Part shown: positions 11,092 through 18,543 of the stretch, piece after piece
How the letters are laid out: every line of letters starts with the position of its first letter
Position numbering within the stretch: position 1 is the first letter of the stretch
Assembly (NCBI RefSeq): GCF_947500075.1
Contig: NZ_CANMQS010000002.1
Location: forward strand, 558,001 to 622,000
Reading direction: 5' to 3'
Length of the DNA: 64,000 nucleotides
DNA from: an uncultured Sulfitobacter sp.
Lineage (GTDB): Bacteria; Pseudomonadota; Alphaproteobacteria; Rhodobacterales; Rhodobacteraceae
Notes under the pieces: generated by a model
What the model was told of the DNA's origin: nothing
What the model saw: only the letters and a program-made list of their open reading frames with translations
The model's database searches: none
Translations under genes and position numbers: made by a program

Positions 11092-11687
11092 CCAAACGGG
11101 TGGCGATCTTTGTCTCCGGCGGCGGGTCAAACATGCGCGCGCTGGTGGAGGACATGACGGGCGATCATCCCGCCCGGCCTGCGGTGGTGTTTTCCAACAA
11201 CGCAGATGCCGGTGGCATCGCCTGGGCCAAGGCGCAGGGCATCGCGACAGCGGTGGTTGATCACCGGCCTTTCAAAGGGGACCGCCCGGCGTTTGAAGCA
11301 GCGATCAGCACGGCGCTGGCCCCCCACGCACCCGACATGATCTGCCTTGCAGGGTTCATGCGCGTGCTGACAGGCGCTTTCATTGACCAATGGACAGGCC
11401 GGATGATCAACATCCACCCGTCGCTGCTGCCCAAATACAAAGGCCTGCACACCCACGCGCGCGCGCTGGAGGCAGGCGAAGCGGAACATGGCTGCACCGT
11501 GCATGAAGTGACAGCGGCGCTGGACGATGGCCCGATTCTGGGGCAGGCGCGCCTTGCCATAAACGCCGAAGATACCGCCGAAACCCTCGCGGCGCGGGTG
11601 CTGACGCTGGAACACCGGCTGTATCCGGCTGTCTTGCGCCGATTTGCTGCCGGTGACAAACGCATGGTCGACGTGCAGGGGGCCTGA
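11088..11687 (+). CDS. purN: Phosphoribosylglycinamide formyltransferase
   Basis: PurN transfers a formyl group from 10-formyl-THF to GAR. Its signature is clear: [15 protein letters not shown] at the N terminus, and the catalytic region [30 protein letters not shown], with the N-I-H triad and a conserved Asp in [11 protein letters not shown]. The best start is TTG at 11088, which shares bases with the purM TGA and gives 199 residues; a GTG at 11100 is the alternative. The non-ATG overlapping start suggests expression by coupling to purM. Confidence 0.94.
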   Translation: MTKRVAIFVSGGGSNMRALVEDMTGDHPARPAVVFSNNADAGGIAWAKAQGIATAVVDHRPFKGDRPAFEAAISTALAPHAPDMICLAGFMRVLTGAFIDQWTGRMINIHPSLLPKYKGLHTHARALEAGEAEHGCTVHEVTAALDDGPILGQARLAINAEDTAETLAARVLTLEHRLYPAVLRRFAAGDKRMVDVQGA

Positions 11688-11766
11688 ACCCTAGTCAACC
11701 GTCAGGCTTTGCTATACTTCTTTGAATTCAAGCGGGTTCCGCCGCCTGGTGAGACAAAGTGAGCCT

Positions 11767-12924
11767 ATGAGAACCCTGACCACCACCGCCGATCTTGCGG
11801 CGTTCTGCGAGGAAGCAGCCCAGCACCCCTACGTGACCGTCGATACCGAGTTCCTGCGGGAACGGACGTATTACTCCAAGCTGTGCCTTGTGCAGCTGGC
11901 CATGCCGGGCACGGACGACAGCAACGGTGTTCTGATCGATCCCTTGGCGGATGGCATCTCCATGGCGCCGCTCTATGAGCTTTTTCGCGACACCTCCGTG
12001 GTGAAGGTCTTCCACGCCGCGCGTCAGGACCTTGAGATTTTCTTTGTCGATGACAAGGTTTTCCCGGAACCTCTGTTTGACACGCAGGTGGCGGCGATGG
12101 TCTGCGGCTTTGGCGAACAGGTCGGCTATGAAACACTGGTGCGCAAGATCTGCCACACCGGAGTCGACAAGACATCGCGCTTTACCGATTGGTCGCGCAG
12201 GCCGCTGTCAGACGCGCAAAAGCGCTATGCTCTGGCCGATGTCACGCACCTGCGCCAGATCTATGAATTCCTTGCCAAAAAGCTGGAGGAAACCGGCCGC
12301 GCGCGCTGGGTGGCGGAGGAGTTGGAAATCCTGACCAACCCCGCGACCTACATCACCGCCCCGCGTGATGCGTGGAAAAGGGTGAAAACCCGGACCCATT
12401 CGGCCAAGTTCCTGGCCCTTGTGCGCGAACTCGCGGCGTTTCGTGAGGAATACGCCCAAGCGCGCAACGTACCGCGCAACCGCGTCTACAAGGACGATGC
12501 GCTGGTCGAACTGGCGGGCCTGAAACCCACCTCGATGGAGGAACTCAGCCGCGCGCGTCTGTTGCTGCGCGAAGCACGCAAGGGCGATATTGCTGACGGC
12601 ATCCTCAAGGCGATCAAGGCAGGGCTGGCCTGCAAGCCTGATGATATGCCCCAGCCCGACCGCAGCCGCGACCGGATACAGGTGAACCCGGCATTGGCCG
12701 ATCTGCTGCGCGTGTTGCTCAAGGCCAAGACCGAACAGGCAGGTGTGGCGGCCAAGCTGATCGCGCCTGCGGCCGATCTGGACGGAATCGCCGCCGGACA
12801 GCGCGATCTGCCTGCGCTCAAAGGCTGGCGGCGGGAGGTCTTTGGTGACGACGCGCTGCGTCTGTGCGAGGGCAAGATCGCCCTCACGGCCGTTGGCAGC
12901 GACGTCAAAGTGGTGGAGGTCTAG
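11767..12924 (+). CDS. rnd: Ribonuclease D
   Basis: RNase D is a 3'-5' exonuclease that trims tRNA and other small RNA precursors. The 385-residue protein shows DEDDy exonuclease motifs (VDTEFLRE, HAARQDLEIF, and Tyr with Asp in RYALADVTHL), followed by an HRDC domain from about residue 210 and a second helical half. The family start is ATG 11767; the frame is open from 11722. Its TAG stop lies inside the CTAG target duplication of the MITE that follows, so insertion left the protein intact. Confidence 0.95.
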   Translation: MRTLTTTADLAAFCEEAAQHPYVTVDTEFLRERTYYSKLCLVQLAMPGTDDSNGVLIDPLADGISMAPLYELFRDTSVVKVFHAARQDLEIFFVDDKVFPEPLFDTQVAAMVCGFGEQVGYETLVRKICHTGVDKTSRFTDWSRRPLSDAQKRYALADVTHLRQIYEFLAKKLEETGRARWVAEELEILTNPATYITAPRDAWKRVKTRTHSAKFLALVRELAAFREEYAQARNVPRNRVYKDDALVELAGLKPTSMEELSRARLLLREARKGDIADGILKAIKAGLACKPDDMPQPDRSRDRIQVNPALADLLRVLLKAKTEQAGVAAKLIAPAADLDGIAAGQRDLPALKGWRREVFGDDALRLCEGKIALTAVGSDVKVVEV

Positions 12925-13086
12925 GGTCTGTTGATATTCAGCACAGTTCACCAGTTTCAGTCCGAGATTGCTCAGGTCTAGGAACGTGAGCGCAGCAATA
13001 GCGGGTTACTGCAAGCTCACGTGACGCCGCGCTGGGCGAAATCTGTCTCGCTCTGGTGAAGTGTGCTGAATATCAACAGACCCTAG
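12921..13086. mobile_element. 158-bp MITE with 30-bp inverted ends and CTAG duplication
   Basis: The element itself is 12925-13082. Its ends are inverted copies of GGTCTGTTGATATTCAGCAC continued by ten more bases, with one mismatch in 30. It is flanked by CTAG at 12921-12924 and again at 13083-13086. It has no ORF, and interior sequence is also partly self-complementary (CGTGAGC with GCTCACG). The size, ends and 4-bp YTAR-type duplication suggest a miniature element mobilised by an IS5-type transposase; no matching transposase is in the window. It sits between the convergent rnd and lipoprotein genes. Confidence 0.9.
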
Positions 13087-13601
13087 CGCCGCGACTCAAC
13101 TGCATTGCGGCGCGCTTCCACCCGGATCACCCGGACACCGCGCAACATCTGATCGGTTACATGGCGCGCCGCGATCACCTCGCGGGTGGGCTGTGCGCCC
13201 ACATTGGTGCGCGTGGCGGGCAACACCCGCTCAAGCCGGTAGGCCAGAACCCCATCAACGGCTTCTTCGTCTTCGTTCACCGGCGTGAGGCGCACGTCAT
13301 AGCTGCCTTGCCGCGCGGCAAGGCCGGTGGCCCGAATGACCGCGCCGCCCGGAATACGTTCAATTGTGAGGTTGGTGACCTGATCGAAGGGCGACCCATT
13401 GTACTCTGCCGCTTTTTCCCGCGCCGAGGCAAAGAGCCCGCCGCGTGTGGGGATCAGCGGATTGGTCTGCGCCTGCGGCTCAACCGGAACCGACCGGGAC
13501 TGCCCGAACCAGTTGAACGGATTGACGCGACTGTCACGGACCGCACCACAGGCGCTGAGGGTGAGGGTTGCCACCAACAAAAGGGAAACGGTCTTGCTCA
13601 T
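13083..13601 (-). CDS. Conserved lipoprotein, roseobacter type
   Basis: The 172-residue product begins MSKTVSLLLVATLTLSAC, a lipoprotein signal peptide with lipobox LSAC (Cys18), so it is probably anchored in an envelope membrane. The remainder is a mixed alpha/beta domain with NPFNWFGQSR near the N terminus and no catalytic motif; I do not recognise a named function. Its TAG stop is formed by the CTAG duplication of the adjacent MITE. It diverges from sufE with a 127-bp intergenic space. Confidence 0.8.
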   Translation of the reverse strand: MSKTVSLLLVATLTLSACGAVRDSRVNPFNWFGQSRSVPVEPQAQTNPLIPTRGGLFASAREKAAEYNGSPFDQVTNLTIERIPGGAVIRATGLAARQGSYDVRLTPVNEDEEAVDGVLAYRLERVLPATRTNVGAQPTREVIAARHVTDQMLRGVRVIRVEARRNAVESRR

Positions 13602-13728
13602 GCGCTCTGCCTTCGGGACTACGTGTTTTTTACGTGGTTACCCCATCCGTTCTGCCTTGGGAAGGGGCTGGACCTTTGGCGGGCTTGGACCTACCTCAGT
13701 CACGCAGCAGTCACGAAGGAGCCTGAGC

Positions 13729-14139
13729 ATGGCGAGCGCCGCATTTGAAGAGCTTGTGGAGGATTTCGAGTTCCTTGAGGACTGGGAGGACCGCTATCGT
13801 CATGTGATCGAGCAGGGCAAGGACATGGACCCGCTGGCAGAGGCCCTGTGCGTGCCTGCCACCAAGGTGGATGGCTGCGCCTCTCAGGTCTGGCTGCACG
13901 CGCAGTTTGACGGCGGCAAACTGCATTTTGATGGTGCGAGCGATGCGATGATCGTCTCTGGCCTGATCGCGGTTTTACGAAAACTTTACAACGGCTTGTC
14001 CCCGGCAGAGGTGCTGGCCGTCGACGCCCGTGCAGAGATGACCCGGCTGGGGTTGAACGACCATCTGTCCGCGCAACGCTCCAACGGGCTGCGCGCGATG
14101 ATTGAGCGGATCAAGGAGACGGCAGCGCAGGCGGGCTGA
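13729..14139 (+). CDS. sufE: Fe-S cluster assembly sulfur acceptor SufE
   Basis: SufE accepts persulfide sulfur from the SufS cysteine desulfurase and passes it to SufBCD for Fe-S assembly. The 136-residue length is typical, and Cys50 in KVDGCASQVWL is the sulfur-carrying cysteine. The start is ATG 13729 (MASAAFEELVEDFEFLEDWEDRY) after an AAGGAG site; the open frame upstream to 13399 is only the shadow of the lipoprotein gene. No other suf genes are adjacent, so it is a solitary copy here. Confidence 0.95.
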   Translation: MASAAFEELVEDFEFLEDWEDRYRHVIEQGKDMDPLAEALCVPATKVDGCASQVWLHAQFDGGKLHFDGASDAMIVSGLIAVLRKLYNGLSPAEVLAVDARAEMTRLGLNDHLSAQRSNGLRAMIERIKETAAQAG

Positions 14140-14245
14140 GGGGGATGTGCTCCGTCTTGGCGGCGCGCATGGTGTGGCTGTTGCGGATTGGTTTTTTTTA
14201 CCATTTGGAAGCAGGGTTGGCGCGTTGCGCGTCATCGCGGCCCGG

Positions 14246-14881
14246 TCACAGTTTGGCGAGTGTGGTTTTCAGGTCGCCGTAGCCGGTGAAGCGCCGCTCA
14301 AACGCGAGGCCGAGGCGGGTGGCGCAGTCTTCTGCCTTGGCGGTCAGGTCCGGGTCATCTGTCTGGGCCTGATAGACCAGTTTTTCATAATTGCCGAAAT
14401 ACATGTCGCGCAGATCCGGGTGGCGGTCGAGGCCCATGGGTTTCCAGATAAAGGCGTCAAACTGGCGCACGAGGAAGTCGGTAAGGTAGAAGCTGGTGAA
14501 TTCCGCGTCCTGCTTGGCGGCAAAGGCATCATTGCCTTCGAAAAAGCTGTAGCAATGGGGGCCTGCGATCATCTCGACCCCCATTTCGTCACATGCGGCT
14601 TGCAGCAGGCCGCCGGTGCCGCAATCGGCGTAGACCACAAAGATATCGTCGTAGGCCGCGCGGTGTTTTGCCACGCTCTTGCGGACTTCATCGGTGATCT
14701 TGTCAGGGTAAAGGTGATACTTCGCAGGCAGGCAGGTCAGATCCAGATGATGCCAGCCGTTCAGCGCCTTCAGATCGAGGATCTCCCGCGCCAGCGCACC
14801 ACAGGCGATCAGCAGCACGCGCCCGTGTTTGTGTTCAATCTTCAGACCGTCTTCGGTCAGGGTGGCATCAGAGGGGATCAT
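14246..14881 (-). CDS. DUF1638 family protein
   Basis: The 211-residue protein matches the DUF1638 family: an N-terminal LLIACGALAREI, HHLDLTCLPAKYHLYP, YADCGTGGLL and GPHCYSFFEG. Four conserved cysteines lie in these blocks. The family tends to occur beside corrinoid methyltransferase components, and here it is third in an operon order corrinoid protein, membrane microprotein, DUF1638, though a terminator separates the first from the other two. A role in handling or repairing a corrinoid or thiol cofactor is inference only. Its ATG overlaps the microprotein stop by 4 bp. Confidence 0.85.
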   Translation of the reverse strand: MIPSDATLTEDGLKIEHKHGRVLLIACGALAREILDLKALNGWHHLDLTCLPAKYHLYPDKITDEVRKSVAKHRAAYDDIFVVYADCGTGGLLQAACDEMGVEMIAGPHCYSFFEGNDAFAAKQDAEFTSFYLTDFLVRQFDAFIWKPMGLDRHPDLRDMYFGNYEKLVYQAQTDDPDLTAKAEDCATRLGLAFERRFTGYGDLKTTLAKL

Positions 14882-15036
14882 CGGTTCAGATACCGGATCG
14901 CAACAGCCGCGATCAGAAACGCGGGCAGGGCGGCGACCATCAGGCCGGGGCCACCAAGGCTCATCAGCCAGACGGAGGCGCCAGCGGCGATCAGAACGCT
15001 GAGCAGGATGATCGCGAAACGGGCATTGGGCATCAT
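14878..15036 (-). CDS. Two-helix membrane microprotein
   Basis: This 52-residue protein starts at ATG 15036, preceded by a perfect AGGAGG six to eight bases away, and contains two hydrophobic segments (about 6-22 and 28-47) ending in IRYLNR. The strong ribosome site and the ATGA overlap with the DUF1638 start make it likely to be translated. No family is recognised. The frame extends upstream to 15207 but crosses a terminator, so the short form is preferred. Confidence 0.7.
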   Translation of the reverse strand: MMPNARFAIILLSVLIAAGASVWLMSLGGPGLMVAALPAFLIAAVAIRYLNR

Positions 15037-15077
15037 GTCCTCCTGTCTGGGTTCAAGATAGGCACGGGTCGGCACAG

Positions 15078-15108
15078 AAAAAAGGCCCCGCCGTGGGGCA
15101 GGGCCTTT
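15078..15108 (-). terminator. Rho-independent terminator after corrinoid gene
   Basis: Read on the minus strand, AAAGGCCC pairs with GGGCCTTT around a GC-rich loop and is followed by a run of six T. It lies 20 bp beyond the stop of the corrinoid protein gene and before the microprotein gene, so it should end or attenuate transcription between them. Confidence 0.85.
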
Positions 15109-15128
15109 GAAAGGGGGCTGGCCCATGA

Positions 15129-15830
15129 TCAGGCGGATTGCATGCTGTTGTGCTTGCGCGCCATCCATTCTTTCGCTGTCTCCACCGCCACAGCGGCGTC
15201 GCGGCAATAGGCGTCGGCACCAATGGCCTTGCCAAATTCCTCGTTCAGGGGGGCGCCACCGACCAGCACGATGTAATCGTCGCGGATGCCCTGTTCGACC
15301 ATCGTGTCGATGACAACCTTCATGTAGGGCATGGTGGTGGTCAGCAGGGCGGACATGCCCAGAATATCGGGGCCTTCCTTTTCAATCGCTTCAAGGTAGC
15401 TTTCCACCGGGTTGTTGATGCCCAGATCGACCACTTCAAACCCGGCACCTTCCATCATCATGCCGACAAGGTTCTTGCCGATGTCGTGGATGTCGCCCTT
15501 CACGGTGCCGATCACCATCTTGCCCACGCGCGGCGCGCCGGTTTCGGCCAGCAGGGGCTTGAGGATGGCCATGCCGCCCTTCATGGCGTTGGCCGCCAGC
15601 AGCACTTCGGGCACAAACAGGATCCCGTCGCGGAAATCCGCGCCAACGATGGTCATGCCACCCACCAGCGCTTCGGTCAGGATCTTGTAGGGTTCCCACT
15701 TCCGCTCAAGCAGGATGTTCACGCCTTCTTCGATCTCTTCCTTGAGACCGTCATAGAGGTCATCGAACATTTGTTGGACAAGCTCTTCGTCGTCCAGATC
15801 TGCCAGGATAATTTCGTCTTCGTCTGACAT
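15129..15830 (-). CDS. Corrinoid (B12-binding) protein, split MetH / MtbC type
   Basis: The 233-residue protein has a helical cap domain (about 10-95) and a Rossmann-like cobalamin domain with the lower-ligand motif DIHDIG (Asp113, His115, Gly118) followed by KNLVGMMMEGAGFEVVDLG. It binds methylcobalamin as a methyl carrier. In roseobacters free-standing proteins of this kind form a methionine synthase together with separate homocysteine- and folate-binding subunits; a homocysteine subunit gene lies 5.6 kb away. Methylamine or betaine demethylation is the alternative role. Start at ATG 15830 is chosen by the AGGAAAAGCG site. Confidence 0.9.
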   Translation of the reverse strand: MSDEDEIILADLDDEELVQQMFDDLYDGLKEEIEEGVNILLERKWEPYKILTEALVGGMTIVGADFRDGILFVPEVLLAANAMKGGMAILKPLLAETGAPRVGKMVIGTVKGDIHDIGKNLVGMMMEGAGFEVVDLGINNPVESYLEAIEKEGPDILGMSALLTTTMPYMKVVIDTMVEQGIRDDYIVLVGGAPLNEEFGKAIGADAYCRDAAVAVETAKEWMARKHNSMQSA

Positions 15831-16057
15831 CGCTTTTCCTTTTGCTCGTGACCTAGGCGTCAGGTCTGACGATAGTGATGGCATGAAAAAGCGCGAAGAG
15901 AGGCTCGAATTACGACATCGGCCAAGCAAAGGGCGACGCTTTTGTCACAGTTGATCCGGCGGAATATACACTTAGCCCCAAGGGATTAGCACATGGTAAT
16001 TGTTCATTTTGATTATCTGTTTGGTTCAATTTCGACGGATGCCGCAGGCCAGGGCTT

Positions 16058-16831
16058 TCAGGTAATCGCGCCTTTGACCTGCGCGAGAAGCCCATCGGAT
16101 GCGCGCGCCAGCAGCGACGCATCCGTGCCGCAGGCCACAAAGGTGAACCCTTCGTTCAGCAGCGTCGCGGCGAAGGCAGGGTCCAGCACCAGCGTGCCGA
16201 CCGGCATGCCTTTGGCGATCAGCTTTTGCGCAGCCGGTCTGATCAGGTCCCAGACCTCCGGGTCCATCGGATTGCCCACTTTGCCGATGTCTGCTGCAAT
16301 ATCGCCGGGGCCGAAGAAAATGCCGTGCACCCCGTCCACAGCGGCGATGGCTTCGGCTTCAGCAACAGCGGCGCGGGTTTCAACCTGCAACAGGACGGTG
16401 GTCTCCTCCTCAACCCGCGCGACGTAATCGCTGACGCGGCCAAACCGCGTGGCCCGCGTCGCCCCTGACACGCCGCGCACGCCACGGGGCGGATAGCGGG
16501 TGGCGGCGACCGCGCGCTGCGCTTCTTCGACGGAGTTGATCATCGGAAACAGCAAGCCCGGCGCGCCCAGATCCAGCAGGCGTTTCACGGCAACCGCGTC
16601 GTTCCATTCGACCCGCACGATGGCAGTTGTGTTGCTGGCGGCAAAAGCCTGTAACTGGCCAAGAACGCTGAAATAATCGTTGGGGCTGTGCTCCATGTCG
16701 ACAAGCGCCCAGTCGTATCCGGCATGTGCCGTGACTTCAGCCACGAAGTTGCTGCACAGGCTGATCCACAGGCCGATCTGCTTGTCACCTGCTGCCAGCG
16801 CATGGGTGAAAGGGTTGGATGCCAGTTTCAT
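16058..16831 (-). CDS. HpcH/HpaI family class II aldolase
   Basis: The 257-residue TIM-barrel enzyme belongs to the HpcH/HpaI family of metal-dependent pyruvate aldolases (for example 4-hydroxy-2-oxoheptanedioate or 2-keto-3-deoxy-rhamnonate aldolase). Visible motifs are YDWALVDMEHSPND, RVEWNDAVAVKRLLDLGAPGLLFPMINSVEEA, and GIFFGPGDIAADIGK; the second and third supply metal-binding acidic residues. It overlaps the hydantoinase B gene by 4 bp and is the last gene of that operon. The true substrate is unknown; the operon suggests cleavage of a product formed downstream of ring opening. Confidence 0.88.
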   Translation of the reverse strand: MKLASNPFTHALAAGDKQIGLWISLCSNFVAEVTAHAGYDWALVDMEHSPNDYFSVLGQLQAFAASNTTAIVRVEWNDAVAVKRLLDLGAPGLLFPMINSVEEAQRAVAATRYPPRGVRGVSGATRATRFGRVSDYVARVEEETTVLLQVETRAAVAEAEAIAAVDGVHGIFFGPGDIAADIGKVGNPMDPEVWDLIRPAAQKLIAKGMPVGTLVLDPAFAATLLNEGFTFVACGTDASLLARASDGLLAQVKGAIT

Positions 16832-18543
16832 GTCAGATCGTCCTCTCCGCGCCGCACGGCGGCTTCAACCTCGGCGATGTCAGCCGCTGAAAGCCCGTAG
16901 TCCCGCGCCGCTGCGCTGGCCGAGATATAGCCGCGCGCGAGGTCGCGCTTGACCAGCGCAGGCGCGCGCGACGACGGGTCGCCGTAGCCCGCACCGCCCG
17001 GAAAGGCCATCACCACCCGGCGTCCATGGGGCACGAATTGCTTGCCCTTCACGCGCATCGCACTGCCATCATCCTGCGCAATGGTGGTGGCCCCCCCTGC
17101 CGCGCCGCCGCGCCGGCCACGGGCGGGGTGATCGGCCCGGTCGAACATCGCCTGTATGTCGAATTCATAGCCCTCCTGTGCGCCCACTTCCATGTATTGA
17201 CCCAGCCCGCCCCGCGTCTTGCCGGCACCGCCCGAATCCGGGCGCAGCTCCTTGCGCCAGATGATCACCGGGCCTGCGTGCTCTGTCGCTTCGATCGGCA
17301 TGGTCATCACGCCGGAGGGGAAAGCCGTGGCGTTCAGCCCGTCATGCTCGGGCCGCGCGCCTGATCCGCCGGAGTTGAACGTCAGCACCTCGGCGCGGCG
17401 CGCACCTGCGGGGGCAGGGCCGTCTGTTCTGGGGCGCAGGCTGACCTGAAAGTTGCACAGGCATCCGGCCCCTTCCGCAGGCACCAGCCCCGGCACGATC
17501 TTGTCAAAAGCGTCAAAGACCGCATCCGGCACAAAGTGACCGACGATATGGCGCAGGGCCACGGGGGCAGGGTGCAGGGCATTGACGATGGTGTTTTCGG
17601 GCGCTGTCACTTCAAACGGGGCGAGGGAGGCAGCGTTGTTGGGGATCTCCGGCGCAATCGCCACTTTCAGCGCGTAACAGGCATAGGCCTTGGCGTAGAC
17701 CAGCGGGCAGTTGATGCCCTTCTTGTCCACAGCGGAAGAGCCGGTGAAATCCGTCACGATCCTGTCGCCCTCAACGCTGACCTTGACCTTCAGCGTGATC
17801 GGCTGGTCAAACCCATCCATCGTCATCGCCCCTTCTGCCGTTTCCTGCGGCAGGGTGGCAATCCGTTCAATCGTGGCGCGCCGGGAGTTATCAAGGATGA
17901 ATCCCGCGATCCCATCAAGATCATCCAGCGCAAACTCCGCCATCATGTCGATCAGGCGGCGGTGCCCGATCTCGTTGCAGGTGGCGAGCGCATAGATATC
18001 CCCGATCAGCTGATCCGGCTCGCGCACATTGCCCCGGATGATGCGGGTCAGGGTTTCATCCACCGCGCCTTTGTTGGCGAACTTCATGATCGGGATGTAG
18101 AGACCCTCTTCATAGACCGAATGGGCATCGGCACCAAAGCCGCGCCCGCCAATGTCCACCACATGCGCCGTACAGGCGAAAAAGCCCACCAGCATGCCCT
18201 TGTGAAAGGAGGGTGTGACCATGGTGATGTCATGCAGGTGACCTGTGCCCTCCCATGGGTCGTTGGTGATGTAAACGTCCCCCTCAAGGATGTTCTCGCG
18301 CCTGATGCGCCGGATGAAATGCGCCACCGCATCGGCCATGGCGTTCACATGGCCGGGTGTGCCCGTGACCGCCTGCGCCAGCATCCGGCCATGGGTGTCA
18401 TAGACCCCGGCAGACAGATCACCCGCTTCGCGCACGGAGGTGGAAAAGGCCGTGCGCACAAGCGCTTGCGCCTGTTCTTCCACGACCGAAATCAGGCGGT
18501 TCCACATCACCTGATAGGCGACATTTGAAGGATCCTGTGTCAT
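16828..18543 (-). CDS. N-methylhydantoinase / oxoprolinase subunit B family
   Basis: This 571-residue protein is of the HyuB/OplahB family, the large partner of ATP-dependent cyclic-amide hydrolases such as N-methylhydantoinase, 5-oxoprolinase and acetone carboxylase relatives. Recognisable blocks are SVREAGDLSAGVYD, ITNDPWEGTGHLHDITMV, HVVDIGGRGFG and FPGGAGYGDP near the C terminus. It overlaps subunit A upstream by 4 bp and the aldolase downstream by 4 bp, so the three products are made from one message. Substrate is not inferable beyond a lactam or hydantoin-like ring. Confidence 0.9.
   Translation of the reverse strand: MTQDPSNVAYQVMWNRLISVVEEQAQALVRTAFSTSVREAGDLSAGVYDTHGRMLAQAVTGTPGHVNAMADAVAHFIRRIRRENILEGDVYITNDPWEGTGHLHDITMVTPSFHKGMLVGFFACTAHVVDIGGRGFGADAHSVYEEGLYIPIMKFANKGAVDETLTRIIRGNVREPDQLIGDIYALATCNEIGHRRLIDMMAEFALDDLDGIAGFILDNSRRATIERIATLPQETAEGAMTMDGFDQPITLKVKVSVEGDRIVTDFTGSSAVDKKGINCPLVYAKAYACYALKVAIAPEIPNNAASLAPFEVTAPENTIVNALHPAPVALRHIVGHFVPDAVFDAFDKIVPGLVPAEGAGCLCNFQVSLRPRTDGPAPAGARRAEVLTFNSGGSGARPEHDGLNATAFPSGVMTMPIEATEHAGPVIIWRKELRPDSGGAGKTRGGLGQYMEVGAQEGYEFDIQAMFDRADHPARGRRGGAAGGATTIAQDDGSAMRVKGKQFVPHGRRVVMAFPGGAGYGDPSSRAPALVKRDLARGYISASAAARDYGLSAADIAEVEAAVRRGEDDLT

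Noticed and set aside
13056-13748. 230-codon plus-strand frame across the MITE end and lipoprotein gene
   Set aside because: It begins inside the MITE and is antisense to a lipoprotein gene with a clear signal peptide and lipobox.
15831-16057. Cobalamin or SAM riboswitch upstream of the corrinoid gene
   Set aside because: The 227-bp region has no recognisable B12 box (such as GCCACTG) or SAM-II/SAH core, so none is claimed.
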